28,654 nt of DNA from Acanthaster planci. Its lineage: Eukaryota > Echinodermata > Asteroidea > Valvatida > Acanthasteridae. The stretch spans positions 1 to 28,654 of the forward strand of contig NW_019091415.1 of the NCBI RefSeq assembly GCF_001949145.1, read 5' to 3'. Made by a program: the position numbers and the translations under genes. Below, piece by piece: positions 1-11,831 of the stretch. Each line of letters opens with the position of its first letter. The first letter of the stretch is position 1. Under the pieces are notes generated by a model. That model did not search any database. It was not told the origin of the DNA and worked only from the letters and a program-made list of their open reading frames with translations.

Positions 1-2532
1 CTCTCCAGGATGCTCGGCCCAACGGAGAATGTATTAAGCGTGCGTGGGCAAAAAATCCTACCGATCAATCGACACGGGCGCCGTATAGCAGGGCCCATAC
101 TGCCCACGCTTGGGAACATGGGCTGGCAAATGACCAGCAAATCGGACCCGGCTCGAGCATCCGCGGTGGCTGGGGGAGAGACCTGGGGGGAGCGCTGGGG
201 CAACGTGGAGAAAGAGAGTTCAGGGAGGCCGGAGGGCCGGACAAAGCACGCCAACCGTGCCTTGGCAAGAGCAAAGCGGTGGGCCTATGCGGCCACGAGA
301 GCAAATCACGGGCGTTGAGGCGGCAACGCCCGCTGAAATGTACACCTCGGAAAGCCTGGTCACAGAGAGGTGGAAGTCTGGCCAATGGTCAGCTCCGCCG
401 TGCGAGGGCGATATTTCATGCCGTAGATCGCCTCAGCGAGCTACCCTGGGCCTCACTTCCCCACATTGGAGTCATTTTGAGTCACTTTTTTGTCATGTTA
501 CAAATATTGATAATGTTGACAAGGCTCATCCTGTTAGAAAAGAATTCATGCCGGTTGTGTCAGAGGTGCTGAAAAACCTGATCCTGCGCCGATAAAGACC
601 CTTTGTGATACTTGGGCGACTCTGTATTGTTGCAAGAGTTTTTACCATTTTCTTATCAATCTGCTACAGGTGAATCAGATTTACACACGATATTAAGGGT
701 AATTTTGTGAATATTCCTCTACACAAATTAACAGATCAGTTAAAGTCAGATTTAGTCACAGGACTTGCAGCAGTGGGTATTCGACCTTTACCGGTTAAGG
801 GTGTCTCTCTCTTGCTGGGCAATTAGCAGGTAGCAGGTAGCATGTTTTCTGTATCAAGCCGAGTACTTGTGAGGAAAATGCTGCTGATGTAGATTTGGTG
901 GAGTTGTAAAAGTCGTGTGTAGTGACTAGAGCTACGCCGAAAAAGAACTTAAAATTCAACAGAGTCTGAATCTGGAAATCAGAATGATTTTTCTTTTTCT
1001 GATTCATTTATGTCCCAAGACGTGAATTCTTAAGACCGCTCTTTGGTTAAAAGTTCTTTCTCTCTATTTTCGGGGGAAATGTTACGAATTTAGTCTTAAT
1101 TATTCACCCCTTTAGTTGTTTTGTTGCGAATGGACATGTCCTAACGTTTTGTGGCACGATCTTTTCGTTTCCTTCGATTATTTAGTACAGACGTGCCCGG
1201 GTGGCCAAACAGGAATGTTTTCCTTATTGTTAGTAACTTTATATTTGGGCGTTATTACTACGGAAAAGGTGTGACAGCGGCATTTTATGTTGAACCAACG
1301 TGGAGGTCGTAGGGATTTCGAGATCCAAGATGGGAGCTATTACGGGGCCAGGATTCCGTGCTGACGGCGGCTGTATCTACCAGCAGTGTTTTCACGTCGT
1401 CGGGCTGATAGCTCTACGGACCATGCTTTATGTGGTAGATTCGTTCGACTGGCTGCCGCATCTATGACCGATTTCAACAGTTGTGGTGCTGGTTCCATCA
1501 CCTTTCTGGTTGTAGCACTGGTTTCTTCAACTTTCCGAATTTTCGGTGAGCCCGATGCTCGTCTCGTATGAGACTTTTGTGAACTGAACTTCAGCTGGTC
1601 AGATATCCCAGGACCTCCGTGTACCACTGCTGGTCAGGCTAGATGCAATGTCATTATGATTGTGTTAATGTGACCACATTTGCGTTGACGCACGGGATAG
1701 TCTGGCTAAGTAAAAACGTTGGCGTCTCTTCAGTGCACGCTCCAGTAGTTACTTCCACTTTCCTGCGAGTGACTACAACACCCACCTCTCTGTGCCTGCA
1801 ATTCCTGAGGCAGCAATAAACATTCTTGTCAGTGCACAGACAGTCCTCTAGTTTAGTCCTCTAAACTAGCCACTTTTTCTGAGAAAGCCAAGAATCAGAT
1901 GTCTGCATTCTCGAATAAATGGACCTTGTGGCTCGAACGGGCATCTAATGCATGGCCTTCATGCTGCTCTTGACCGAGTTCCCAGCTCGGCATCTCTCCC
2001 TACTTCGTCGCTCTGACATTTTGTGGCCTTGACGAGCCACTACGAATAGGCCTTGTGCAATTCACTCGATTTTCTCTTCGCGCCACATCTGCCTATAGAG
2101 AAAATGTCATCGAAGCTCTAAACATCCCATACAACTCCGTGAACTCTACGCTGAAGAATCTCCCCATGGTTGGCAAAGATCACCTTGTGAATTCGCCAAT
2201 TCATGAATCTTATGGAGATCAAGGCTTCGTGGATTGACACAACCCAAAAGATCTTCCACTAGCCACCATATAAGACTTGCTGTGGGTTTAGCCCTGAACC
2301 CAGCCAGCGCAGTTCTCAGCAGTCCTCTCGACAACCTCGGCAGGCATCTCGCCCGACTTGTAGACTGCGGCTAGCAAGCTCCAGACAGGTGGTCATCTTC
2401 GAAACTTCGCAGGGTGGTGGAGAGATAACCTTGGACGGATGGGTCTTCACACATTCCCGGAGAAGAGAAAAACCTGGCAGACGCTCTCTCTCTCAGAGCA
2501 TGGTCCATCCTACCAAGTGGACACTTTAACCT
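1..2532. other. GC-richer block without a recognisable gene
   Basis: This stretch has clearly higher G+C than the sequence to its right, most strongly over the first 450 bases. Several short open frames overlap on both strands (for example 257-595 plus, 1340-1627 minus and 2055-2237 plus), but none exceeds about 110 codons and I recognise no family in any of them. No terminal repeats or target-site duplications were found. It could be a decayed retroelement or a fragment of another gene, but nothing I can read decides this. The right border is sharp, at the palindrome starting at 2533, after which composition turns AT-rich. Confidence 0.4.
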
Positions 2533-2588
2533 AAGCTTACAAAACTTGTAAGTCACAACTTGTGATTTACAGTTTTGTAAGTAAGCTT
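2533..2588. repeat. 56-bp imperfect palindrome (hairpin)
   Basis: Both ends read AAGCTTAC or its complement, and the centre is CACAA-C-TTGTG. The arms pair along almost the whole length, with one 4-base bulge and a few mismatches. It stands exactly where GC-richer sequence on the left gives way to AT-rich sequence on the right, so it may be the end of a foldback-type insertion, but no partner end was found. Confidence 0.7.
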
Positions 2589-5500
2589 CTGTGGGGTCCT
2601 GTGAGAATTGTTAAAATCACCTTCTTAATGGACCCCGAGTTAAGCATTTGAGTGTTACCTTCGTTATTTTAGAACACTACATGCTAGTGTAACAGCCAGA
2701 TAGGGCCTTCTTGATGACATTTTGTCCACTTTTATATGCTATGAACTGAAAACAAGCAAGGGAATTGAAATAAATGAATGCAAAGTTCTATTTAGCTTCC
2801 CTCCTTCACACTTTTAAGGCTCAAAACATTCAACCATTGTACAAAAAAACAAATGAAAATTCCAGCATTGTCTTGCTTTTTTTTTCTTACAAAATTCAAA
2901 CTTGTCTACACAATGAAAGCATCATGACATACAACAGATAGCACTAAGCACTGGTGGGTACACAAGCATAAAAAGCTATGCTAATTGACTTGTAGAAAAC
3001 CATATAAACTGAATTAACCGACACATTAATGAAACATAAAAGAAAATGCTATCTTGCCAATGAGGTTCCACCTACTTTCAACCAGCCATATCAAGAGTAA
3101 GTTCTTGATCATGTTGCTATTTAGGAAATATCGGATTGTACACTAAACTTTCTGACTAAATTTTTGAATTTTATTATTATTTGAAAGGAAGTCTTTTAGC
3201 TGCAAAATGATTTCGGAAGCCGAATAACAAAACCAAGACCTCTGTAACTGTTACATGAAAATTACCAACACCGAGTGATAATATACTTCCTTTATTTTAG
3301 GGGTTTTATAATTTCCCTAAAAAATGTGAATGTGACCCTGCATACATGCCTTCCCACTCGCCCTTATTTTTAGATCAAACAGCTGGCAATGCTCATTTAC
3401 TGCCCCTCCGAAATACAACCAACAAATGGCCAAACTACATGCACATTGGAAGCAAAACTCAAACTTGATTGTATGACTGCATTTTACAAAAACGGGTCTT
3501 TACAGCAAAATTATGCTACATATAAGTGGCAGCATTAATAATGAGTATAACTGTTTCACATGACACGTTTATGAGATGTTCCATTTTTATGGGGTAAAAT
3601 GTGTGATCAAAAGTGCAGTTTAGTTATTACATCTTAACACCACAGATATGTGAATTATGGACTGAATACAATGGCTTGGATGCACGATTATTTCAAAGTG
3701 GTTAAATATAAGCTAGTATCAAGGTTTGTACTGGTAGTATTAAGATACAGAAAACAAGACAAGAAAGAAACAGTTTAAAATGTAACTTGCAATACGTGCA
3801 TCAAGGTAGCACGCTAGAAGAAAGCAAACTACTTAATGGTTTGTTATTAACGCCTTGCATTCTATACTTTACTGAAGTACAGATTTATTGAATGCTCTCC
3901 TCACTGGTTCATATTAACAATAATGAAGTCTGCCTCAATAAGATCTTGCTATTTCTTAAGGTAAACTCATTCAATTACAATGGACAAATCGCAAGAACAA
4001 TGAATTATACACACAAAACATAATACATATTTGAAAATATAAAGAAAAAATAAACATAATATTACCCAATAAAAGTTGTCCGTACTTCAAAATGCCTTTT
4101 CAATGTTGAAAATTATACACTTACATCACTCGACTCCAAAAAACTAAGCACAGATATGCCTGTTCAATGCAGTCATGCAGTCAAATACAGCGTAGTGCCT
4201 TTGTACACGCTTTACAATCACAGGGTCAAGAATACTAAAAGACACTTCTAAACTAATTTTATAGTCACAATTGCCACACCTCATACATATTCACATACAA
4301 GGGCTGAATTCTCATTGTTCCATTCCTCATCACGTGCCAGTCGTTACTTTAAATGTTTACTGGGCATCCATGCTCGAACACTAGTACTGAACTGTTTATA
4401 GACTGCTGCACCAGTAATGTACACTGCCTTTCCCTTGCTCCAGAAATTTAAATGGCAATATGCCTTTTACGAGTTAACTTCGACCCAAATCTGGTACGCA
4501 GAGTTCTTTACATTTATGTGAACATAACTACTTGAATTCTCCTTCATAAAACCACGGTTACTATACCTTATGATTCGGAGCAAGCTTTTGCTTAGTTACA
4601 TAACAGACGCCTTGCAACAATACACTGTTCTCAATGGATAAGAAGGGCACAAAGGAACCAGTCCATTCCAGAGATGGTCGTCGCTATGCAAAAGCTTGCC
4701 CGAATAACGAGGTATAGCAATAGTGTCTTTAGTCTGAGGAAGTCAAATTGTTATGTTTATGTGCAGGTAACTCAGAGTACCAGATTTTATTCAAATGTAA
4801 CTCGCAAATGGCTTATTGAATAAGTATTAAGGTATGAAAAAACAAATATAATATGGTTCACGGTCGATTTTAGCTCCCTGGAACTTGGAAAATTACATCG
4901 TTTGGCTAAACTGATGAGGAATGGAAGTTAACACAGTAGCTCCCTTGCTTTGCATTGGGAACAAGTTTGTCAACTTCCAATACCTCTATGAATTCAAATT
5001 TGACTATCCAAACTGTAATTCTATTCATATACTGGTACATGTTCCAACTATGCATTTCAGTGAAATTTATAAATAATGACAGACATGAAGCATGAGTTGC
5101 ATAACCAAGCAAAAACTCACCTTTTTTCCCTGCAAAGGATTCATAACTAAGAAATCTACAACGTACTGGCTGGGTGTTTGATGGGCGTAAGAAATTGGTC
5201 AAAATGCTCAAAATTCACGTTAGATGGATAACTTCCCATTTTCTTTTCATTCTGTGCTGGTCATTACTCACTATTGCTAATCTGAGTGCTGTAAGAGTGA
5301 ATAATCTATATTTTAATTTAAACTGTAGACACATTTAATCCAACATTGAACTATCTGGTGTACTATACAAGCACCAACTTCTGTATACCAAAGAAATCAA
5401 AATGTAATAATCCATTAGTTTACCCCATGTATGACCCTTTCTCAATCTGCATTAACCGAGCATGTTTTAATGGAAGCAGGTATCTTCATAAAACCAGAAA

Positions 5501-7494
5501 CGGAAGACAACTTTCTTATGATAGACTTTGTCCCAAAGCATGCACCAATGATGATATGGAAATGCAAAGATCCTTTCAACTTGTTTACCGTCTGAAGTGC
5601 TTGTTTACATTTCTGAAAAAGATGTCCCAATTCCACTGTATTTTTCATTGCGGATGATTTCACTGCGGATAACTTCAAAAATAAAAATGTTACAATTACG
5701 TCTTAGCATAACGTTAGCTTAATGATTCCTTTCACTTTCCAGGAAAGCTGACTGATCGAGCTTTTCAACTTATTAAAATGCTCAATTTGTAACAAAAATG
5801 TCCGACATCTTCGCTTGATCATTTGCGACATCACAATACAATTCTATAAAATGTGCAAATTTCTACAGATCCTGCAGGAGGTTCATCCCAACCGTGCTAA
5901 TACATGAAAAAACCCATGTTTTGTAATTTAATGGGTAATGGCTAGGAAGAAACAACTTTGCCTGAGCTTGTCAGAATTAAAAAACTCTGTTTTATGTCAC
6001 TGCTAAAAAGACATAACCAAAATACCCGATTAAGAGTGCTGAACATCACAACTTTGGCTGCATTGCTTTCTAAGTTTTAGCTTGAAGTTAACTGAATACA
6101 TAAATCAACTGAATAAATTATTTACAAAGGTAAAATCTAAGGATACACTCAACTACTTATGTAATTTTTTTATAATGAATGCAGCACGAACCATTCTACC
6201 AAGTACTAAAATATTAACCACTGAATACAGGTTTAAAAGTTACTGAATACTTTATTGGCACTCATGCATTTAACTTAATTAAATTTAAGTGTCATACAAA
6301 AAGGTGAATACAACTTCATAGGTATGTGTACATCCAACTGCACTACAAAGATATTTACCAATAACCAACTCATCCACATCACAACCTATTCCTATTCCTT
6401 GGCCTAGACACAGAATTAATGGTACATAAAAGCAAATACTACTTATCCTTAAAAAAAGAATGAGCATAAAACACTACCCAGCACCAATTTAACACCTCGA
6501 AGCTGGAGATGTGTACAAAAGCCCTCTATTCTACATCAATACAGAAACATTCAAGAAGTTGAAATGTAAACATAGTACAAAATACGTCTTACCGCATAAG
6601 ATACTTCATGATTTTTACAAATTATTAAAAAATTAAACAATAAAGTGGGCATGCTATAATGACTTAAGTACTTTGCTTTGATTTGGACAAATACCGATTC
6701 AACTGTAATTAGCATACACTTGAATACATGATGGATTCCCATCCTGACCTTTAGAAATGGAATTATATCAAACACTTTCCTCTTTGTAAAGGTGCATGCC
6801 TGCCAGAAGAGAACCCACAACTCATAAACACTATCACAGCTAAATCAACAGGGAGGATTTATCCTGGGCATCAATTTAAAATGTCATTAAGACACAGAAA
6901 GCTGTATTCATAACTAAAATTGCAGTGCATGCATGCCACAAACTTGACAAGTTTACCAATGTAGATTTTCAGTCATATTACTTTTACAAAGAAAATACAC
7001 TCCATCAATGAGTGATGATGTGTACACAAAGGATCCATTACTTGTTTTGTTTTGTTCTGATTTGCTTAGGCCAGTAGATAAAATCTAAATAAAGACCTTT
7101 AGAAGTCTCATATTCCAAAATTATAACCCCAAGGGCAAACCTCTAAAAGATTTTTTTTTTGCATGAGCATCATGCAATGTGGCGTCAAAATAATCTGGCT
7201 CATTGCACCAACTGACTGAATATGCAATGTTAACATTTCTGAGACCCAATGATCAAGACAAACATAAAATTAGACAGGTACATACCAAATATTCAACATG
7301 ATGTTCCTCCGTTATCAAACAGGGAACTTGTTGACACCTACAATAATCAGTGAATGGACTGGATTACATGTTCCACAAGTAGATGTTTCGATGAACAATT
7401 TAGAAGACAGTGGCAGTATTTGCAGAACAGTAGGAGAGTAAATGTATAATTGGTATGAGTTGTATGATAAGTGAGCCATCCTACTATGTTTGTT
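2589..7494 (-). other. Probable long 3' UTR and 3' flank of the LAR-type phosphatase gene
   Basis: This 4.9-kb AT-rich stretch directly follows the phosphatase stop codon in the sense of the gene. It shows no long open frame, no protein homology I can read and no obvious repeat shared with the rest of the window, unlike the introns. Minus-strand AATAAA signals (TTTATT on the plus strand) lie at 6251-6256, 4786-4791, 3884-3889, 3291-3296 and 3170-3175, so transcripts with a 3' UTR of about 1.2 kb to about 4.3 kb are possible. The true cleavage site cannot be chosen from sequence alone. The lower-coordinate part may be intergenic. Confidence 0.45.
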
Positions 7495-7560
7495 TCATGT
7501 GAAGTGATCAAACGATCCAAGGTATTCATAGGCTGCACGGTAACAGAACTGGTACTGATC
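7495..7560 (-). CDS. Lar: LAR-type receptor tyrosine phosphatase, last coding exon (D2 C-terminus)
   Basis: The 22 codons (21 residues plus TGA) read DQYQFCYRAAYEYLGSFDHF followed by Thr and stop, which is the near-invariant C-terminal end of LAR-family receptor phosphatases (PTPRF/PTPRD/PTPRS, fly Lar). The acceptor is strong: a long pyrimidine tract then ATACAG at 7561-7562, joined in phase 0 to the preceding exon ending at 10692. The exon completes the last helix of the second phosphatase domain, and its DQY follows the Q-loop Gln encoded at the end of the previous exon. Known family tails end in DHYAT or similar. This one ends DHFT, one residue shorter. The stop codon is at 7495-7497. Confidence 0.96.
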   Translation of the reverse strand, partial: DQYQFCYRAAYEYLGSFDHFT

Positions 7561-7562
7561 CT

Positions 7563-8080
7563 GTATTAAGAAAATGAAAAGAAAAGCAAATAATGCAAAT
7601 AATTACATCTCCACTGGGAACAACAGCATATCCAACTTTGAAACATGTATTGTCGGGCACGAGTTGGTGGGGTAGACCTAGCCCCTACCCTCCACCCCCA
7701 CCCGGGGATGGCTTAACTATACAGCTACATGAACAAGAAATTTAAAATGGTTTATTTTACAACACTGTAAATTATGGTGTTCTTTACAAAGCACACATAG
7801 AAATTACAAAGTGCAAATGGAGTGCCCATTTGGAGTAGTAATTACTGTTCACACTGCAAATGAAGCACTGTGGCAGTGAAATAAGTACTGAAAACAGAAA
7901 ATACAGAAAAATAATATGTGCACATGAAGAAAACTAGTTCTGTGAATAAACTTGTAGATATCAATTGGGTTTCCAATTTTTTTCGTGTCCCTGTCACATC
8001 TGATGTGAGTTTTTAAGTTCAGAACACATTATCTAATCTCCCCCCCCCACATACGTGCGGGTTGAGTCTGCTAGAGAATA
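7563..8080. other. Last intron, AT-rich part, no gene seen
   Basis: Intronic sequence between the last exon and the repeat-framed insert. It holds the C-rich motif at 7682-7703 and a C9 run around 8040. I see no exon, RNA gene or recognisable mobile element here. Confidence 0.5.
7682..7703 (-). other. G-quadruplex-type motif in the last intron
   Basis: On the plus strand four C-runs (4, 3, 5 and 3 bases) are separated by loops of 2, 4 and 1 bases, so the minus strand, the sense strand of the phosphatase gene, carries a canonical G3+ four-run motif. It lies about 120 bases upstream of the acceptor of the last coding exon. Folding and any effect on splicing are inferred. Confidence 0.45.
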
Positions 8081-8107
8081 CCTACCCAAACAGTCAGTAC
8101 ATATGCA
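8081..8107 (+). repeat. 27-bp motif, copy 1
   Basis: Begins CCTACCCAAACAGTCAG and ends ACATATGCA. It matches the copies at 8295-8321 and (inverted) 10632-10658 except at one or two central bases. Confidence 0.75.
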
Positions 8108-8294
8108 AATTCCCTATGTGCCTATTGTTATTTGCTGAAAAGACTTGATCATCTATAGTGTATCTTGACCTCCCACAATGCATAGTGGTGACACCCCCAT
8201 GTTTGTCCTTTCGAAATTGATTCAGGTTGGAGCCAGAGTGGGGAGGATGGGTGGGTGAGGACTGTTTCTGTGCGTAGGAGTTTACTGTATTCAA

Positions 8295-8321
8295 CCTACC
8301 CAAACAGTCCCTACATATGCA
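8295..8321 (+). repeat. 27-bp motif, copy 2
   Basis: Begins CCTACCCAAACAGTCCC and ends ACATATGCA. Lies 214 bases from copy 1 in the same orientation. About 15 bases upstream also resemble the region outside copy 3. Confidence 0.75.
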
Positions 8322-9851
8322 GAGTGGCACCAGTCTTAGATGGCGGTTGGCTACGACTCATGCACTGAACATGATGTACACAAATTGGTGAATTGCGAAT
8401 TATAAACTTATGTAGAAGCAAGTCAAAGACCAGAGCCATACTAGCTAGGTCATCAGGACGACTTGTCATCTGTCCCATCTGCAGGAGGTCACCTTGACCT
8501 GTGCTGTTGATTGTTAAGATATTCTTGCCATGTGCAGAGTTGCCCTGCAAGGTGTCCCTGCCAAAAAGTCGATGGACGGGATTAGACAGAAATTATGCAG
8601 CTGCCAATATGGGTGATGTTCGGCAGAGTGGGCATGCAGTATACTATCTCATCCGGAGACATCCACAGCGAGGAGGAGGATGGATTGGTGCTGGCATGCA
8701 ATATGGAGATGTCAGTGAGGGGCTCCAACAAAAAGGGGGAAATAGTAAACGGGAGGGCTTTTGCTTAGGTCCCCAGACATAACTAGCTGCTTAGTACAAG
8801 GATGTTCACTGGACATACCACACAGGAAATGAAGGGCCATATCATCAGCAACCAAGATGTAACCAATGATGGCGTGCCATATTTTCTCCCTCTCGTGCTG
8901 TTCTTGGCGATTGCGGCAGTAATAAGACACAGCAGAAGCCAGGTTCATATTCCCCTTCAGAGAAGTGTTCTTTGTCTGACATCCGAGCTGCCGGAGTATG
9001 ATAATGGTATTCGGAGCAGTGCCTCTTCTTGGGTTTCGATTATTACTTATCCTTGCCTTTCTATGTAATAGGCGATTCAGTGGCTGAGGCGGCGGATGTG
9101 GCCGTAGAGAGTGGATCACCAGAGAGGCATTCCTAGTCAAGGTCAGCCAGAACTGCAGAATTCCGGGCAGAGAGACCAGATGGAGTTAAGGTCATATGGC
9201 CCAGAGATGCCCACTTGGAAACCGGAGCTGCAGATAGGCTGTGGTGGTTAAATCCTCAGCGGTGTAAGAGCCCAGTAGGCTCTGTGGTACCCCCTGAAGA
9301 TTTAGCGGGTGCCGCAGTTTCGTGGTCCGACGACGCATCAGGTGAGCAAGTCCAGATGCTCACGGGGAGCATGGCCTGATGTCTTCACCATCTGGGCTGG
9401 TGGAAGTACAATTGGAAGCTGCCAGAGAAATGGTCTTTTTTGCCGATGTTGATGAGCAGCGGCTGGTGCTCTTTAGAGTAGCCGGGGAAAAACTGGCACC
9501 AATGCTGTGTTGATTCCTCTGGGCCATGGTGGTCAGAGGATGTGGCGTACTTCACAATGATGGTAGGACAAGCCTAGGAGGTTGGGCCGTTCTCGGGAGT
9601 CCCAGCTCACTCTGCAGGCTAGTGATTGACCAAGAAGACAGGGGGCCTTCCCAGACCCTAGCATTAACCCTGCTCAAGCGGTCATCCACAGTCAACCATG
9701 GAATTTCCCAGTCAGCTCCGTGTGGCCGAATAAACCAGGGGGCCTGGCAAGATTCTAGCCAAAACCCCTGGTCACCAGCTAGGCCTTTTCCTCATCCGGG
9801 TTGCTGGAGAAAACGGGGGGAAGAGCCTCGTGGTACCAACAGTAAACACCT

Positions 9852-10314
9852 AGGGCCGGCGACCATTTAGACCCATCTTGAAAACAGCAATACCAACATC
9901 TTGAAAACATTTACACCCAGTTTGAAAAGGGCCCCCCGGTAGCCCACCCTGTATAATTCCTGCCCGGTATTCAGGCTACTCCAGGCCGGTATCAGGCCTG
10001 TCTGCACATCGACATTTCAAAGTCCCTGATGGAAGGATTCTCCCACCATGCCCGACAGATGAATAGGGGTCTAAGCAGATAAGTGTAAACATTGTATAGA
10101 GCTGAAGCTTTAAAAACCACAAGCAGGTTCCTCCTGGGATAGATTACATGTACCAGTACTTGCAAACAATAGACCCCAGGATGGAGAAGTTCGAGATCAA
10201 CAACCAGTCCAGCATCCAAGGCCGGTAGCCAGGCCGGTATGAAAGGGGTTTTTGCATCAGGGCGAGCTTACCGGGGGGCCCTTTTCAAACCGGGTCTAAC
10301 TAGTTGCCGGCCCT
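9852..10314. mobile_element. 463-bp foldback/MITE-like element with terminal inverted repeats
   Basis: Both ends begin AGGGCCGGC(G/A)AC read inward, followed by TTAGACCC and then a TTTGAAAAGGGCCCCCCGGTA block, so the arms share roughly 60 bases. In the left arm the CTTGAAAA segment is present three times (near 9874, 9898 and 9920) against once in the right arm, an internal expansion of about 44 bases. Deeper inside, CCGGTAT/GGCC motifs recur in inverted order. It has no coding capacity. The family is not recognised and no clear target-site duplication is seen. Confidence 0.65.
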
Positions 10315-10631
10315 TACAGGGTGCACACACAAAAGACTGAAGGAAAGAGCACAAGATATACATGAAAATTACACTCTATACAAACAGATAGGTGAAAATC
10401 AAGGTAATACTTTATTCAGAAAGGATGGATGGATGATCAAATCGACACAGAACCATTTAGGGAAAACCGAAGCTTGAGAAATCGAAGATGCCTCGAAAGA
10501 CACGTCCATCACGTGACGGCGCTGAGAAAAGGATGATCATGGCGGCAAGGCTGTGCTGCAGTGTGGGAGGTCAGGGTGCATAACGGTGATCAAATCTCTT
10601 CAGCGAAAAAATAGGCAGGGCATGGCAAATA

Positions 10632-10658
10632 TGCATATGTAGTGACTGTTTGGGTAGG
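10632..10658 (-). repeat. 27-bp motif, copy 3 (inverted)
   Basis: Reverse complement of the motif at 8081-8107 and 8295-8321 with one mismatch to each. It ends only 33 bases from the donor splice site of the neighbouring phosphatase exon. Confidence 0.75.
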
Positions 10659-10691
10659 TAGAGTGCAGTAGACCAGAGTGTTGCTACATAC

Positions 10692-10827
10692 CTCTGTTTG
10701 AACCATAGCTGGTCGTTGAGTTCGCAAGATCTTGACTGTTTGGTACATGTCGACGACACTCTCGAATCGCATTCTTTCAAGAACAATGCTCAGGGTGATA
10801 AACACACCAGTTCGTCCAACTCCAGCA
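10692..10827 (-). CDS. Lar: LAR-type receptor tyrosine phosphatase, penultimate coding exon (D2 signature loop and Q-loop)
   Basis: This 136-base exon starts with one base completing a split Ser codon, then encodes 45 residues. They start [20 protein letters not shown], the phosphate-binding loop and following helix, and end [11 protein letters not shown] with the conserved Q-loop Gln. The acceptor has a clean pyrimidine tract ending TTTCAG (10828-10830 on the complement) and the donor is GAG|GTATGT at 10691. Joined to the exon at 23534-23688 it gives an intact [10 protein letters not shown] signature. In LAR-family proteins D2 is mainly regulatory and D1 does the catalysis. The reading frame is fully conserved, with conservative changes such as [10 protein letters not shown] where human LAR has RYEGVVDMFQ, which indicates a functional gene and not a pseudogene. 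Confidence 0.97.
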
Positions 10828-11831
10828 CTGAAAGAGAAACAAGCAAAAGAGTTTCTACATATGGGGAAGCATTAACACAAATGGCAAGACAGGTTCCCAG
10901 TTTCCAAATGCTACAGTTTATTTCTACAGTTCTCCTATGTGCTTGTCTCTGAAGGAGAGTCAGAAAAAATAAAGCTCAGAAAAAACCTAATAGAAATGGA
11001 TATTAATAAATGATGACAAAAGAACAGTCTCAAATTTTTTTTATGGTTGGGCTCGGTTAGTCTGGACAACATCTTTGCTTTTTTGGTAGTTTTGTTTTCT
11101 TTTTCTAGACGATAAGCCTCTGCAACTTTTCTTTGAGACCACACAAGGTAAGTCGGTAATTTCATAACCCTAAAATAGTGGAACTTCCACTGTTCAGACT
11201 TACATGGGAATTTTGCAGCTATCACTACTCGTAAGAAGCTTACTGCCAACAGAATTTTAATTCAACCAGGATCACTTTAAAGTGTAAAAAAAGCTGTAGG
11301 ATAGGAACTGTCCAACATCATAGACAATGACCTCAGCCTGGTGGATCACATTTTACAGATAACATTTGGGTAGTGCAACAACAACATTATTGGTGACAAC
11401 TCAAAGTAGCCATCTGCATGGTCCATTATAAACAAAACTACACACTGGATCAGATTGAAAGCGAATACGGCAGTGGAAAGAAATAGGTAAAACAGTTGCA
11501 ACATTTGTTTCGGCATTCATATATCACTGGATATGACCTCAAAGATACACACTTCGAAATTTGTTATTGCAAAAGTACACTTCCAATCGTATCAAGAGCA
11601 TGTATATGTACATTCACAAGCAGAAATCTGTTACATAGTCAAACAGCAAAATGATGTTAATGCCACCCCATGACAGTTTATGACAAATATCACAAAAATT
11701 CCAAAAAATAAAATGAAAAGCTGCTGTTTTTTCTGTCTATGCGAATTGCTTCACCAACTTTTTTATGTGAAAGATGCTTGTATTTATGTTTCCCTACTTA
11801 CATTCAAAAGTTTTAAGAGACATAATAAGTT
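10828..11831. other. Start of the 12.7-kb intron, no gene seen
   Basis: AT-rich intron sequence following (in genomic order) the penultimate exon. A minus-strand open frame at 10935-11249 has no recognisable family and low-complexity content, so I read it as chance. No mobile element identified. Confidence 0.5.

Larger units (their letters stand above)
8081..10658. mobile_element. Possible decayed insertion, GC-richer, framed by a 27-bp repeated motif
   Basis: The 27-bp motif starting CCTACCCAAACAGTC occurs at 8081-8107 and 8295-8321 on the plus strand and inverted at 10632-10658. The copies differ at only one or two positions. Between them the sequence is GC-richer than the flanking intron and has several overlapping open frames, the longest on the minus strand at 8712-9140 (142 codons, no family recognised). 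Inverted ends, a composition change and an intronic position suggest a DNA transposon of about 2.4 to 2.6 kb that has lost its coding capacity. Similarity beyond the 27 bases is weak and no target-site duplication was established, so this is an inference. Confidence 0.35.

Noticed and set aside
1-2532. DIRS/Ngaro or other retrotransposon in the left block
   Set aside because: Some short frames looked suggestive, but no reverse transcriptase, recombinase motif or terminal repeat could be supported.
8712-9140. 142-codon minus-strand frame as a protein gene
   Set aside because: It lies in a decayed GC-richer block, overlaps other open frames and matches no family I recognise. Kept only as part of the possible insertion.
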